The notes under the pieces: generated by a model | Database searches by the model: none | The model's input: the letters and a program-made list of their open reading frames with translations, nothing else | What the model was told of the DNA's origin: nothing | Made by a program: the position numbers and the translations under genes | In this document: piece by piece, positions 10,511-21,632 of the stretch | How positions within the stretch are numbered: position 1 is the stretch's first letter | How the letters are laid out: the number at the start of each line of letters is the position of its first letter | From: Zingiber officinale | Taxonomy: Eukaryota > Streptophyta > Magnoliopsida > Zingiberales > Zingiberaceae | Reading direction: 5' to 3' | NCBI RefSeq assembly: GCF_018446385.1 | Contig: NC_055987.1 | Span: 3,408,205 to 3,472,204, forward strand | Length of the DNA stretch: 64,000 nucleotides

Positions 10511-13500
10511 ATGGAGGTCGCACTAACAGTGGGGGGATGGTTCGCACAGGCCTTCATCCAGACCTTGGTCAATAAGGCCTCGGACCCAGCCATCAAACTG
10601 TTTGCCGAGGGCCAGGGTTTCAAGGAGGACCTGGATAAACTGCGGATCTCACTGCTGGAGACTCAAATTATCCTTGACGCGGTGCAGACAAATCGGAGCA
10701 ACAACACAGAGTGGAAGACGTTGATGCAGGAACTCAAGGATGCTGCTTATGATGCTGAGGACTTGATAGATGAGTTCCAATACCATGTCCGCAGGCGGAA
10801 GATCAAAGGCGAAGAAGAGGACAAGGCAAGTGGTTCCGGTGGCCTTTCAAACTTTTTGTCTGCTTCAAAAGAAAACTTGTTGGGTTCTTCTCATTCCTTG
10901 GACCAAGATGATATGAGAGCTAGAGTGAGGAAGATTCAAGGAAGGCTGGAGGGAATTGCTAATAGAATGCAGAGCATCATGAATGTATTACCACCAAATG
11001 ATAGAGGGAAGCAGCCTGAGGTGAAGTTTCAGGCCAGAGAATCATGCTCTTCCCCGGTGACGGACAAATTGTTTGGCAGAGATAAAGAACTGAATCAAGT
11101 GGTAGAGTGGTTGTTGGGGGTCAGGTAATCAGGTGGAACTTGCATCGGGATGTGTCAACGATACCTTCTCCGTCTTACCCATTGTGGGGATGGGATGGGT
11201 TGGAAAGACTACTCTAGCTCAGCATGTGCACGAAGACAACAGAGTTCATGATCATTTTCACTCAAGATTTGGGTCTGTGTATCTGACAATTTTACTGTGC
11301 AAGAACTCACTAAGTCTATAATACAATCAGTAACTCTACAAAAACAATATGATAATATGAGGTTGGAACCTCTTCGAAAAATTCTCCATGAGCATATTGC
11401 GAAAAAGAAGTTTCTGCTTTGTCTTGATGACGTGTGGAGTGATGATAAAAGTATCTGGGAGAACTTCTGTGCACTACTCAAAGTTGGAGCTCATGGTAGC
11501 AAAATCATTGTTACGACTCGAGATATGAAAGTTTCTAAAATGGTTAGCCGGGTGGAACCAATCTTGCTCGATGGTTTAGAAGGATATTTCTTTTGCGAAT
11601 TGTTCAAGAAATGCTCATTTGGCACACTCAACCCTGAAGACTATCCGGAACTAGAAGACATTGGTAGAAAGATTGCTCGTAAGTTGAAGGGCTCACCATT
11701 AGCTGCAAAGACAGTTGGCAGGGTCTTGCAATCATATTTGTGCTAGCAACACTGGACCACTATAATGAAGAGCGAGATATGGAAAGTAAAACAAGATGAA
11801 GATGACATTATGCCAGCTCTGCATTTAAGTTATCAATATCTTAATGAAAATCTGAAACAGTATTTTGCATTTTGCTCGTTGTTTCCTAAAGACTACAGAT
11901 TCGATAAAGATGAGTTGGTTCGAATGTGGATGGCCGAAGGCTTTATCGAAGATAAACACACAAAGAGGATGGAGGATGTTGGAAGCAACTATTTTCTTGA
12001 GTTTGTGAATAGGTCTTTCTTTCAAGAATTCAGTTATTATGGATCATATCTATTTGTGATGCATGACCTTATACATGATTTAGCTGAGATGATTGTTGAG
12101 GAAGAGACATATAGAATTAAAAGTAATGAACGAACAAAGATACTTTCCACAATTCGTCATCTACGAGTAGCAGAAAGAATATTGCCGTTGGAGTTCTCTG
12201 GATATGGCAAGTTGCGCACCTTGGTCTTGAGAAATTCACCTCCCGACAGCCTCTTTGAAATGCTAAGAAGCATTCGCGTTCTGGATGTAAGTCGGTGTGG
12301 CTTGCAGGAGTTATCTGAACATATTGGTAAATTGATTCACCTCCGTTACCTTGATTTATCATCCAATCATGAAATTAAAATTTTACCTGACTCATTAAGC
12401 GACCTTTATCATTTGCAAACGCTGAAGATGTGATATTGTGAAAAACTAGAGTTTGTACCACAAGAATTGAGTAAGTTGGTCAATTTGAGATGCATTGATG
12501 CAGATGGCAAGTTTTTGGTGTTGATGAAGGATGTACGGAGACTAACTAATCTTCAAGAATTGCCAATATTTAGTGTTCAAGAGGACGATGGACTCAAGCT
12601 TGGACAACTAAAGGATTTGACACAGCTCCATGGAACACTTGGTATTTACAATCTTCAGAATTCTGTTGATAGCAAAGAAGCAAATCGGGCTGAGTTAAAG
12701 AACAAAGTCCACCTAAAAGAATTGCGGTTGGAATGGAATCATGAGAATAAGAAGGATGCCAAGTTGCAAGAGGAAGTAATTGAAGGTCTGCAGCCACACG
12801 AATCTCTTAAAATATTGAGAATTAGAGAGTACAACGGAGCTAAGTCACCTAGTTGGTTGATGCCAAAATTTCTATCCAATTTGGAAAAACTTGAATTAGA
12901 ATTTTGCATGGGATGGGATGACGTTCTGCCATTTATTGGTCAACGTTTGCATCTAATTGAACTTCGCTTGTTCTTCATGCCTGCTTTGAAACAACTCAGT
13001 CATGAATTTGAAGGCAAGTGTTTTCCAAAGTTGGAAGTGCTTCACTTATGCCACTTGGGAGGATTGAAGGAGTGGTCTTGGATTCAGAGCAAAGATCTAT
13101 TTCCCTGCTTGCGTATACTTTGTGTCAGAGGTTGTCCCAAACTAAAGAGATTACCTCCCTTCCCTCTTTCCCTGGAAACGTTGATAATAGATAACTGTCC
13201 CAGCCTCAAATTAAATAGTCAAGCGGAAGACGACGAGGACGGTGGCTGCCATCTACCGACCTCAGTCAAGGTATTATTTTTGACAAACTGTGGCGAATAT
13301 GCAAACCTTTTGCCCGACTGCTTGCACAGCCTTCGTTTAGTTACTCGTTTGACAATAAGTCATTGTCCACACATAACGTCTATTCCTCCGGTTCAATTGG
13401 TAGAACTGCAATATTTGTACATCTCTAACTGTGATGAGTTGAGACGGATGGAGTGCTTAGGACTCCTTAAATCCCTCAAGGAATTGAAGATCGAAGGATG

Positions 13501-14218
13501 TCCTGAGTTGAGTTTGATGGACCGCTTAGGACTCCTTAAGTCCCTCAACGAATTGAAGATCGTAGGATGTCCTAAGCTGGCACAGTTGGATGTGGAAGAT
13601 GAGCAAGCAGGGAGCTTGTCATCTCTGCGTAAATTATGCGTGGACAACACTGCTCTGCTTAAAATGTTTCCTCTGAGAAACGCACTGTCATTCATCACAG
13701 AACTTACAATTCAATCCTGTTCTGAGGAGGTGATATTCGAGGAGGCGATATTCATGCAAAGCCTCACTGCTCTTACATCTCTAAGCTTCGGGTATTGCGA
13801 GAAACTACAATATCTGCCGACAGAGCTGCTGCATTGCCTTCCCTCCCTTGAAGAATTAATAATATATCGCTGTCCACAGCTCCAATCATTGCCAAAGAAA
13901 GGACTTCTTCCTTTCCTACGGATGTTAAAAATATATACCTGTCCACAGATCCAATCACTGCCAGAGGAAGGACTTCCTCCCTTTCTGGAAGAACTACATA
14001 TATCTCAATGTCCACGGATGCAAGCGAAGCCAGTTGAGGAGCTTCCAAAGTCACTAGATGTTTTCCATTGCTCGACCCTCGATGCTCATCCAACGCTGAA
14101 GGAGCAGATAGAAAAGTTCTACGCGGATAAATATAGGAGAGTAAGTACCCTGATGCCCGTTATTTTCTCCATGGACATACTATGCAAAATACAAGCATTC
14201 CTTTTATCGTATTTTTAG
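10511..14218 (+). pseudogene. CNL-A: CC-NB-ARC-LRR resistance-type pseudogene
   Basis: CNL proteins are cytoplasmic immune receptors that bind ATP through NB-ARC. The start chosen is MEVALTVGGWFAQ at 10511, equivalent to CNL-B's start. In order: an Rx-type coiled coil with DAEDLIDEF (about 10740), P-loop GMGWVGKTT (about 11190), kinase-2 FLLCLDDVW (its Trp fits the CNL class), GSKIIVTTRD, GSPLAAKT, CSLFPKDYRF, VMHDLIHDLAE (about 12055), then some 25 irregular LRRs to about 14090. Breaks relative to CNL-B: a 1-bp G insertion near 11115, a 1-bp C loss near 11260, TAG at 11743-11745 (a Lys in CNL-B) and TGA near 12431. After TLKEQIEKFYADKYRR a GTAAGT donor at about 14141 suggests the true C-terminus lay in another exon. 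Confidence 0.92.
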
Positions 14219-14596
14219 TTAATCTTAGCAATAGAAGAATCATACTCTCTTTTCACTTATATACGATTCATCAACTTTTTCTTCGCCATATAATTTGTTT
14301 TTTCTTTTGTCCAAGCTCCCAAATGTCTTTGTTTTTTTTATATATATCTTTGAAAATTAGCATTATTTGCATTGCTCATTATTTATTTTTTGCCCCTTGT
14401 ATTGCATGTAATTCACACGGTTAACTTATGAAGGCAAGGTTGGAATTGGAATGAGAACCTGGACGGTTCAGTTAATAATGAACCTGGACGGTTCATTATG
14501 AGTGATCCTCAAAAGTATTATAATATCTTTGAAATATGGATATAATACAAGTAATCTATTTACTTATTTAAAGTCTAATTTTTCCAACATTCAATT
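14219..14596. other. 3' flank of CNL-A, no gene seen
   Basis: AT-rich. A short direct duplication (AACCTGGACGGTTCA) lies at about 14456-14495. It ends where the Tat-1 LTR begins. Confidence 0.5.
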
Positions 14597-15458
14597 TGAT
14601 CCGGTGGTAAGGACGGGGGATCTTCGTTGACGGAAGGTCAATGGTCAAGAGGGTCAATTCCAAGGTCGTGCCGAGCGGATAGAGGTCGTGTCGAGCGGAG
14701 TGGCAAGCCGACCGAGCATTCGGCCGATCGGACATCCGGCCAAGGATCTCCCGGACCGGAAGAAAGACAGCCCGATCAGGGGTCGGGTTTCCGATGCTCA
14801 AGGAGAAAGAGTTTATGGGCGTGGCGGATAGGCCGCTCGACCGGGCCACAGGACAATAAGACGCAATCCAATCCGAGCACATAAGCAGGGCTTCCCCGCC
14901 CGGACCGAGGTATGCGCATTCCCGGAGGCCATGAGCGCTGAGCGGCTGGTCCGCTCAGCCCGGGAACAGGTAAGAGCACTACGAGACAAAAAGGACAGCT
15001 GATAACTTCATCCTCAAGACACCTGCCGCCGACAAACAGCATGGTCGGTGGCCGGAACGGACAGAGTATCGTACGGTGGAAGTTTCCACCGTCACATCCG
15101 GGATATGCTCGGACGATTGCGGAATGGCGTCAGACATGCTTTTCTGATACAAACCTACTGAGGTATGTTTGGGGAAGCGTGCACGCATCGAGAAGCATGT
15201 TCGCGCCTCCCCGGGGTCCTATATAAGGGCCCCTAGACTTCGACGGAGGGAGGCGATTCTAATCACTGTAGCCACAGTAGCGTTGCCTTGCTCTTCTTCT
15301 TCTTCATTCTTCACTGCCTGACTTGAGCGTCGGAGGGTCGTCGCCGGGAAACCCCTCCCGGCTCGACTTCTTTGCAGGTTCGCCGGAGATCCACATCACC
15401 AGTCGAAGACAGCGGAGAGTTCCACGTCCCCAGCGTCCATCGACTCAGCGCTCGGACA
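14597..15458 (+). repeat. Tat-1 5' LTR
   Basis: It starts TGATCCGGTGGTAAGG and ends TCGGACA just before the PBS. The first 320 bp match 24572-24890. The U3 carries a TTGAC/GTCAA cluster at 14625-14665. U5 carries the block CTGACTTGAGCGTCGGAGGG (15317-15336), shared with the other Tat LTRs in this window. Confidence 0.88.
15220..15227 (+). promoter_or_regulatory. LTR TATA box, Tat-1
   Basis: TATATAAG sits in CCTATATAAGGGCCC, about 100 bp upstream of the conserved U5 block, as expected for the element's own promoter. Confidence 0.7.
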
Positions 15459-15467
15459 GGATCAAAT

Positions 15468-15485
15468 TGGCGCCGTCTGTGGGAA
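15468..15485 (+). other. Tat-1 primer binding site
   Basis: TGGCGCCGTCTGTGGGAA lies 9 bp after the LTR end. It is of the TGGCGCC type common in Tat/Athila-like plant gypsy elements. The tRNA species is not assigned. Confidence 0.7.
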
Positions 15486-15509
15486 CGCACCTGAATCCGA
15501 GCAAAGAAG

Positions 15510-16660
15510 ATGGAAGAAGTTGGACGCCAACTCATGGTGACACTCTCTCCCGAAGAACTAGACGCGCTCATCCAAGCGCGGGCAGCCAAGATGGTCGAGC
15601 AACAGCAAAAGGCTCAAGCCGATCGGATAACGCAACAGGCAACGTCGGCATCAGGCGGTCGGGCGGCACCAGACGACCGGCAGGAGCAGCTCTCAATATG
15701 GGGCCAGAACAAAGGGCCGACCGACACTCAGGTGGAAGCCCCACCCGCCCCGATACCGTTTCATCGGGCTTTATTCCAAACACCCTCAGAAGTCGCGCAA
15801 GCCAACCTCAAGCGGGGCTCTTCATCCGATGAGGCGCCCCTCTGCGACGCAAGAAAGGGCAAGGCGCCACGGACAGACTCGTCCCCCAAGCGGATCAATA
15901 GGCAGTTCTTCGAGGCCATCCTGCGCGATCCGCTATCGAGGCATTACACGCCCCCGACGATTGGGGAATACAACGGAACCTTCGACCCAGACGACCATCT
16001 GGGTAAGTTCGACAACACAGCCACATTGCATCAATATACAGATGGTGTGAAGTGCCAGGTGTTCCTCACCACCCTCTCGGGATCGGCACAATGATGGTTT
16101 CGGAGGTTGCCGGATGGGTCGATCACCAGCTTCAAAGAGTTCCGCATTGCCTTCCTCCATCACTTCGCGAGCAGCAGGTGCTACCAGAAGACCAGCGTCA
16201 ATCTGTTCGCCATCAAATAAGGCTCGAAGGAGTCGCTCAGAGCCTACATCCAGCGTTTCAATCAGGTGGCCATGGATATCCCGATGGTCATTTCAGAAAC
16301 TATGATGAACGTGTTCACACAGGGGCTTGTGGACGGGGATTTCTTCCGTTCGCTCATCAGAAAGCCGCCTCGTAGCTACGACCACATGTTGAACAAGGCT
16401 AACGAGTACATCAACGTGGAGGAAGCTTAGATGGCGAGGAAAAAGGAAGCACCATCTGAGCCACCAGCTCATGCCGAGCGGAAGCCGCCTTCCAATTATC
16501 AACCACCGAGAGGACCCCGCGTAGAGGTAGCCCGTCCTCAGCAGCAAGCAAGGCTACATGCCGTTCAACAAGTAGCGGCCGATCGGCCTAAGCCCAAGGG
16601 GAAAATATAGACTCCCATGTTTTGTTCGCTCCATCAGTCAGCAACTCACAACACCCGCGA
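15510..16660 (+). pseudogene. Tat-1 gag
   Basis: Gag forms the virus-like particle shell. It starts MEEVGRQLMVTLSPEELDAL. The core retrotransposon-gag domain runs from about 15950 (PPTIGEYNGTFDPDDHLGKF) to 16430 (KANEYINVEEA). A His/Cys-containing tail near 16610-16660 may be a decayed zinc knuckle. In-frame stops are TGA 16092, TAA 16218, TAG 16428 and TAG 16608; the frame stays open between them. At the second and third positions the related Tat-2 gag has Gln, so these are Gln-to-stop changes. Confidence 0.88.
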
Positions 16661-16874
16661 CTGTCGGAGCCTCCCCCCAATCACTCATCCTACACCAAGG
16701 AGCTATCGCCGTCGATCACCTTCGCCGAGCTGACGACATCAGCACCAAAGTCCTGGCCGGCGTACAGAAAGGAGATCGCCCGAGCGACAACATAACCAGC
16801 AGCACAGGGTCATTCCTCGGGCATCGCATGAAAGACCCTGACCATCCGCTCGAGAGGAGGAGAATAGAGGCAAT

Positions 16875-17396
16875 GCGTCGAGGGGTGAAATCAACATCAT
16901 CGCTGGAGGGCTGACCGGAGGCGACTCCAACAAGGCACGGAAGGCGCATGCAAGGCAGCTCACGATTCATGCAGTTGGCTGCAGTCAGGAGCGGGCGAAC
17001 GAGCCCGAGATCAGCTTTGGGCCTAGGGACCTCGAGGGAATCGAAGTCTCGCATGATGACGCCCTCATCATCCGAGCGGTAATAGCTAACTACACTATTC
17101 ACCGCATCTTTATTGATACAGGCAGCTCGGTCAACATAATCTTCCGGAAGGCATTCGACCAATTGCAAATCGACCGAGCCGAGTTGCTGCCGATGACAAC
17201 TCCCCTTTACGGGTTCACCGGTAATGAAGTTTTGCAGGTCGGACAGGTCCGGCTGGCTATCTCGCTGGGAGAGGAGCCGCTCAGAAGAACGCAGGCTGCC
17301 AACTTCATTGTAGTCGACACTCCCTCCGCGTACAATGTGATTTTGGGGCGACCGGCTCTCAATGAGTTCCGAGCGGTCGTCTCCAGCTTCTGCTAG
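16875..17396 (+). pseudogene. Tat-1 aspartic protease
   Basis: This is the retropepsin-like protease that matures the polyprotein. The active-site loop is FIDTGSSVNIIF (about 17107-17142), and the second conserved strand is YNVILGRPALNEF (about 17328). The domain is intact up to TAG at 17394, where Tat-2 has Gln in the equivalent HQKIKFP motif. It is fused to gag-pol in the usual Tat order, upstream of RT. Confidence 0.85.
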
Positions 17397-17474
17397 AAAA
17401 TCAAGTTCCCAATAGAAGACCAAGTCGGAGAAGTCCGAGGGGATCAACTAACAGCCCGGCGATGCTACGTAGAG

Positions 17475-18560
17475 ATGGTCCGAGCCGAGGCTAAATCCGC
17501 TCGGAAAGCACCACGAGTCGAGGTAAACGCTATAACCGAAAAGCTACCTTCTCTAGTTTATGAACAAAAGGAGGAGGTACAAATCCACCCTACCCTATCG
17601 GAAGCCACGACTTTCATAGCGTCCGACCTGGAGGCAGGCCAGAAGGAGGAGCTGATCGGATGTCTCCAACGAAACTGCGACGTCTTCGCTTGGTCAACTC
17701 ATGAACTGCCGGGGGTCTCGCCGAGCGTAGCGCAGCATGAACTCCACGTCCGACCGGACGCTCGGCCGGTGAAGCAAATGAAGAGGGACTTCAGCGCTGA
17801 ACAGAATGTCATCATCCGAGTTGAAGTTGAGAAACTGCTAGAGGCGGGCCACATACGGGAGGTGTAATACCCGAGTTGGTTAGCCAATGTGGTGTTGGTC
17901 TCCAAGCCAGGCAACAAATGGAGAGTCTGCATCGACTTCCGGGATCTAAACAAGGCATGCCCAAAGGATTTTTACCCTCTTCCCCAGATCAATCAGCTGG
18001 TAGACTCTACCTCAGGGTGCGAGCTGATATGCATGCTGGATGCATACCAGGGCTACCACCAAGTGACGCTCGCTTGAGAGGATCTGGACAAAGTGAGCTT
18101 CGTTACTGCGGACGACACCTACTGCTACAACGTGATGTCGTTCGGACTCAAGAACGCTGGGGCTACCTACCAACGACTGATGAACAAAGTATTCCGGGAG
18201 CAGATCGAGCGCAACCTGGAAGTCTACGTGGATGATATACTAATCAAGTCACTCCGAGCGGCCGATCTTTGTACAGACATAGAAGAAACCTTTCGAACAC
18301 TGAGGAGGTATGGAGTCAAGCTGAACCCCCAAAAATGTCTGTTCGGAGCAAAAGGCGGGCGCTTCTTGGGATATATCGTGACCGAGAGGGGCATAGAGGC
18401 GAACCCTAGCAAGGTGAAAGCACTGCAAGACATGCCGCCTCCCAGGAATCTGAGGGAAGTGCAACGCCTCACCGGCCGGGTAACGGCATTGTCAAGATTC
18501 ATCTCTAAGATAGCCGACCAGAGCTTGCCATTTTTCAAGATCCTGCACCGGGCCACCAAG
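17475..18560 (+). pseudogene. Tat-1 reverse transcriptase
   Basis: RT copies element RNA to DNA. Visible motifs are NKWRVCIDFRDLNKACPKD (about 17905), LDAYQGYHQ (about 18040), FGLKNAGATYQRLM and the catalytic YVDDIL (about 18225). TAA at 17865 falls where Tat-2 has Gln before FPSWLSN. TGA at 18075 falls after the palm QVTLA strand. Otherwise the fold is well conserved. Confidence 0.9.
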
Positions 18561-19500
18561 TTCCAGTGGGATCAGGAGTGCAACCAGACGTTCGAAGAGC
18601 TAAAAGCCTATCTCAACTCACTACCTGTATTGGCTAAACCAAACGTGGGCGAGCCGCTCCGCATATACCTGTCATCAACCGAGCATGCTGTCGGCTCGGC
18701 ACTGGTAAAGGGAGGTGGAGAAGAGCAGCCAGTGTATTTCTTGAGCCACATCTTAAAAGATGCTGTGTCCCGCTATACTGGTCTCGAGAAGCTCGTGTTC
18801 GCCCTAGTCCTGGCCGCACGAAGGCTCCGTCCTTATTTCTTGGCGTATACTATCATCGTTATGACAAACATCCCACTAGGAAGAGTACTCCTAAACCCTG
18901 AGGCGTCCGGGCGGCTCATTAAGTGGACGACAGAGCTCAGTGAATTCGACATCCAGTATCAACCCCGCTCGGCTATCAAGGCGCAGTCCTTGGCAGATTT
19001 TGTAATTGAGGTACAGAATCCCGAGCCCGAAGCTTTGTGGAAAGTATTTGTGGATGGATCGTCCACTCAGCTCAGGAGCGGAATAGGTATTTTACTACTT
19101 TCCCCTCAAGAAGAGCGGATGCACCTATCCGTCCGTCTGGATTATCGGGCAACAAATAACGAGGCATAATATGAGGCCCTCATAGCCGGCCTATAGGCCG
19201 CTCGGCATGTGGGAGCCCACCGGGTGACACTGTACTCTGACTCCCAATTGGCTGCTCAGCAACTCTCGGGGTCCTTCGAGATAAACAGCGCAAGGCTCTG
19301 GCTCTACGCGGAGGCCTTTGAAAAGCTCAGAAGTAACTTCAGCGAGGTTGTCATACAGAAAATCCCCCGAGCCGAGAACCAGCCAGCGGATGAATTAGCC
19401 AAGCTCGCCAGCTCAATATCGTCGATCGCCATCCAACAGCCAATTGAGCAGGTGTCCTTGGTCGCGCACATCGACCGGATGGAAGGCCTCACATTCCCGA
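18561..19500 (+). pseudogene. Tat-1 dual RNase H (gypsy type plus second type)
   Basis: The first RNase H follows RT (LRIYLSSTEHAVGSALV, VYFLSHIL, YTGLEKLV). A second RNase H starts at about 19035 (WKVFVDGSSTQ) and includes YSDSQLAAQQLSG and ENQPADELAKLAS, the archaeal-like copy that Tat elements acquired. Its catalytic Glu position in NNEAEYEAL is a stop codon here (TAA 19167). A second stop (TAG 19194) lies at a Gln in Tat-2. The second RNase H is therefore dead. Confidence 0.82.
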
Positions 19501-20713
19501 GCGATTGGAGAATAGTCATAATAGAATTTTTTGCGTTCAGAGGCCACGCCAGCCGATCGGGAGGAAGCCCAGCTACTGAGGAGGAGAGTCGGTCGGTTCA
19601 CGCTCATTGGGGATCAGCTTTACAAGAAGGCGTTCTCCCGCCCGCTGCTGAAATGTGTCAGCTCGGAAGACACAGAGTATATTCTCTAGGAAGTACATCA
19701 AGGATCCTGCGGAGGCCATCCGGGCGAACGATCTTTGGCTAGGAAGATCCTGCTGGCCGGATACTTCTGGCCGACTCTACATGAAGACGCCGCTCGAACC
19801 GTCGCTACCTGTCTTTCCTGTCAGAAGTTCCACAGCTTCTCCCATAGGCCAACGGAGAAAATGAAGGCGTCTACTGTGTCCTGCCCGTTCGACCAGTGGG
19901 GTATGGATATAGTGGGGCTTTTCCCTATGGCGACCGGACAACGGAAGTTTTTATTAGTGGCGGTCGACTATTTCTCCAAGTGGATCGAAGCCGAACCACT
20001 GGCCAAAATAACCGAGCAGATGGTCAAAAACTTCATCTAGCAGCATATAATTTATCGGTTCGGCATTCCTCGTCGGCTCATTTCGGATAATGGGCGGCAA
20101 TTCATCGGTCAGGAGCTCGGGGATGGTGCAGAAGATAGACATCGAACAACACTTCACTTCCGTGGCGTATCCTCAGAGCAATGGTTAAGCCGAAGTAGCC
20201 AATCGGGAGATCCTGCGAATACTTCAGGTTCGGCTCGATCACATGGGAGGAAGCTGGATGGACGAACTGCTCGGCGTGCTATGGGCCATTCGCACAACTC
20301 CAAAAGAGGGAACGGGGGTAACACCATTCCACTTGGTATATGGGGGCGAGGCGGTCGTCCCAGTCGAGATCGGAGTCGAGTTCGATCGGATCCAGAACTA
20401 CGATGGGGCCAACACCGAGCGGAGACAGCTGGAGCAGGACTTAGTCGACGAAGCACGAACTAAAGCAGCCGTCCGACTGATGGCGTACCGGCAAAGAATG
20501 AAGCAGAATTATAACAGGCGTGTAATTCCCAGAGTATTCCAAGTCGGTGACCTAGTATGGAAGAAGGTGAAGTCGGTCGGCGATGTAAATAAGATGACAG
20601 CTCCCTGGGCGGGACCCTTCAAAGTCGTCGAGAAGCTCAGATCGGGTGCATACTACCTGGAAGATAAGGACGGACAGCGGCTAGATCGACCATGGAGCGC
20701 AAACCACCTCTAG
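19501..20713 (+). pseudogene. Tat-1 integrase
   Basis: Integrase inserts the cDNA. It has an HHCC zinc-binding region (GGHP at about 19710, CLSCQKF at 19810), then DDE-core motifs FDQWGMDIVG (first Asp, about 19890), SDNGRQF (second Asp, about 20085) and SNG-AEVANRE (Glu, about 20175). The C-terminal domain ends NHL at 20713. Breaks: frameshift near 19535, TAG 19687, TAG 20038 (Trp in Tat-2), frameshift near 20110, and TAA 20186 (Gln in Tat-2). Confidence 0.87.
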
Positions 20714-20870
20714 CCGTACCGTGCTCGATGAAAGGTGCACCAGTGTAATTCATTTCATGTATGTTCTGTTCGTCTGTATTCTTTGGCTGCAGGATTGAAG
20801 ATAAGAAAAATTGCGAAGAGTCTGAGCGATATTCGCCGAACGGCAAACTACATGAAGATCGTTGAGCATC

Positions 20871-21381
20871 GAAGACCGTCGAGCGACGACGTTAAACTCT
20901 ATAGTCGGACCGACGACTGTAAACCCCCCGGCTCGAAGACCGTCGAGCGGTGACGTTAAACTCTAGAGTCAGACCGGCGACTATAAACCCCCGGCTCAAA
21001 GACCGTCGAGCGGCGATGTTAAACTCTAGAGTCGGACCGGCGACTATAAACCCCCCGGCTCGAAGACCGTCGAACGGCGACGTTAAACTCTAGAGTCGGA
21101 CCGACGACTATAAACCCCCCGGCTCGAAGATCGTCGAGCGGCGACGTTAAATTCTAGAGTCGGACCGACGACTATAAACCCCCCGGCTCGAAGACCGTCG
21201 AACGGCGACGTTAAACTCTAGAGTCGGACCGACGACTATAAACCCCCCGGCTCGAAGATCGTCGAGCGGCGACGTTAAATTCTAGAGTCGGACCGACGAC
21301 TATAAACCCCCCGGCTCGAAGACCGTCGAACGGCGACGTTAAACTCTAGAGTCGGACCGGCGACTATAAATCCCTCGGACA
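20871..21381. repeat. 64-bp minisatellite, 8 copies
   Basis: Units start GAAGACCGTCGA at 20871, 20935, 20998, 21062, 21126, 21190, 21254 and 21318. The period is 64 bp, once 63. The last units alternate between two variants (GACCGTCGAACGG..AAACTC and GATCGTCGAGCGG..AAATTC), giving a 128-bp higher-order period. It lies between pol and the antisense gene, a place where Tat elements are known to carry tandem repeats. Confidence 0.92.
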
Positions 21382-21632
21382 GGACAACATCACGCAAATA
21401 CATTGAGGCCCAGCATCTAGGGCCGATGATCAGCAAGCTTTGATCCTAAGGACGGGGAGAAAACAATGGCGTGCGCTTACCAGCGCCGATCAACGAAAAA
21501 CTAACGGCAGTTCCATGCGGAATGAAGGTCGAGTGGTGCAGTTACAAGAAACACTTCACAGAAAGCTAATAGAGCAAAAATTGGCATTCTAAAATTATAA
21601 GTTCGCCGATCGAAAGGGTTACAAAAAACACT

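Noticed and set aside
10200-10575. Overlapping ORFs upstream of CNL-A
   Set aside because: They lie in the 5'UTR intron and the shifted frame of the first coding exon.
20871-21381. Regular repeats considered as a CRISPR array
   Set aside because: Head-to-tail repeats with no spacers, in a plant retrotransposon.
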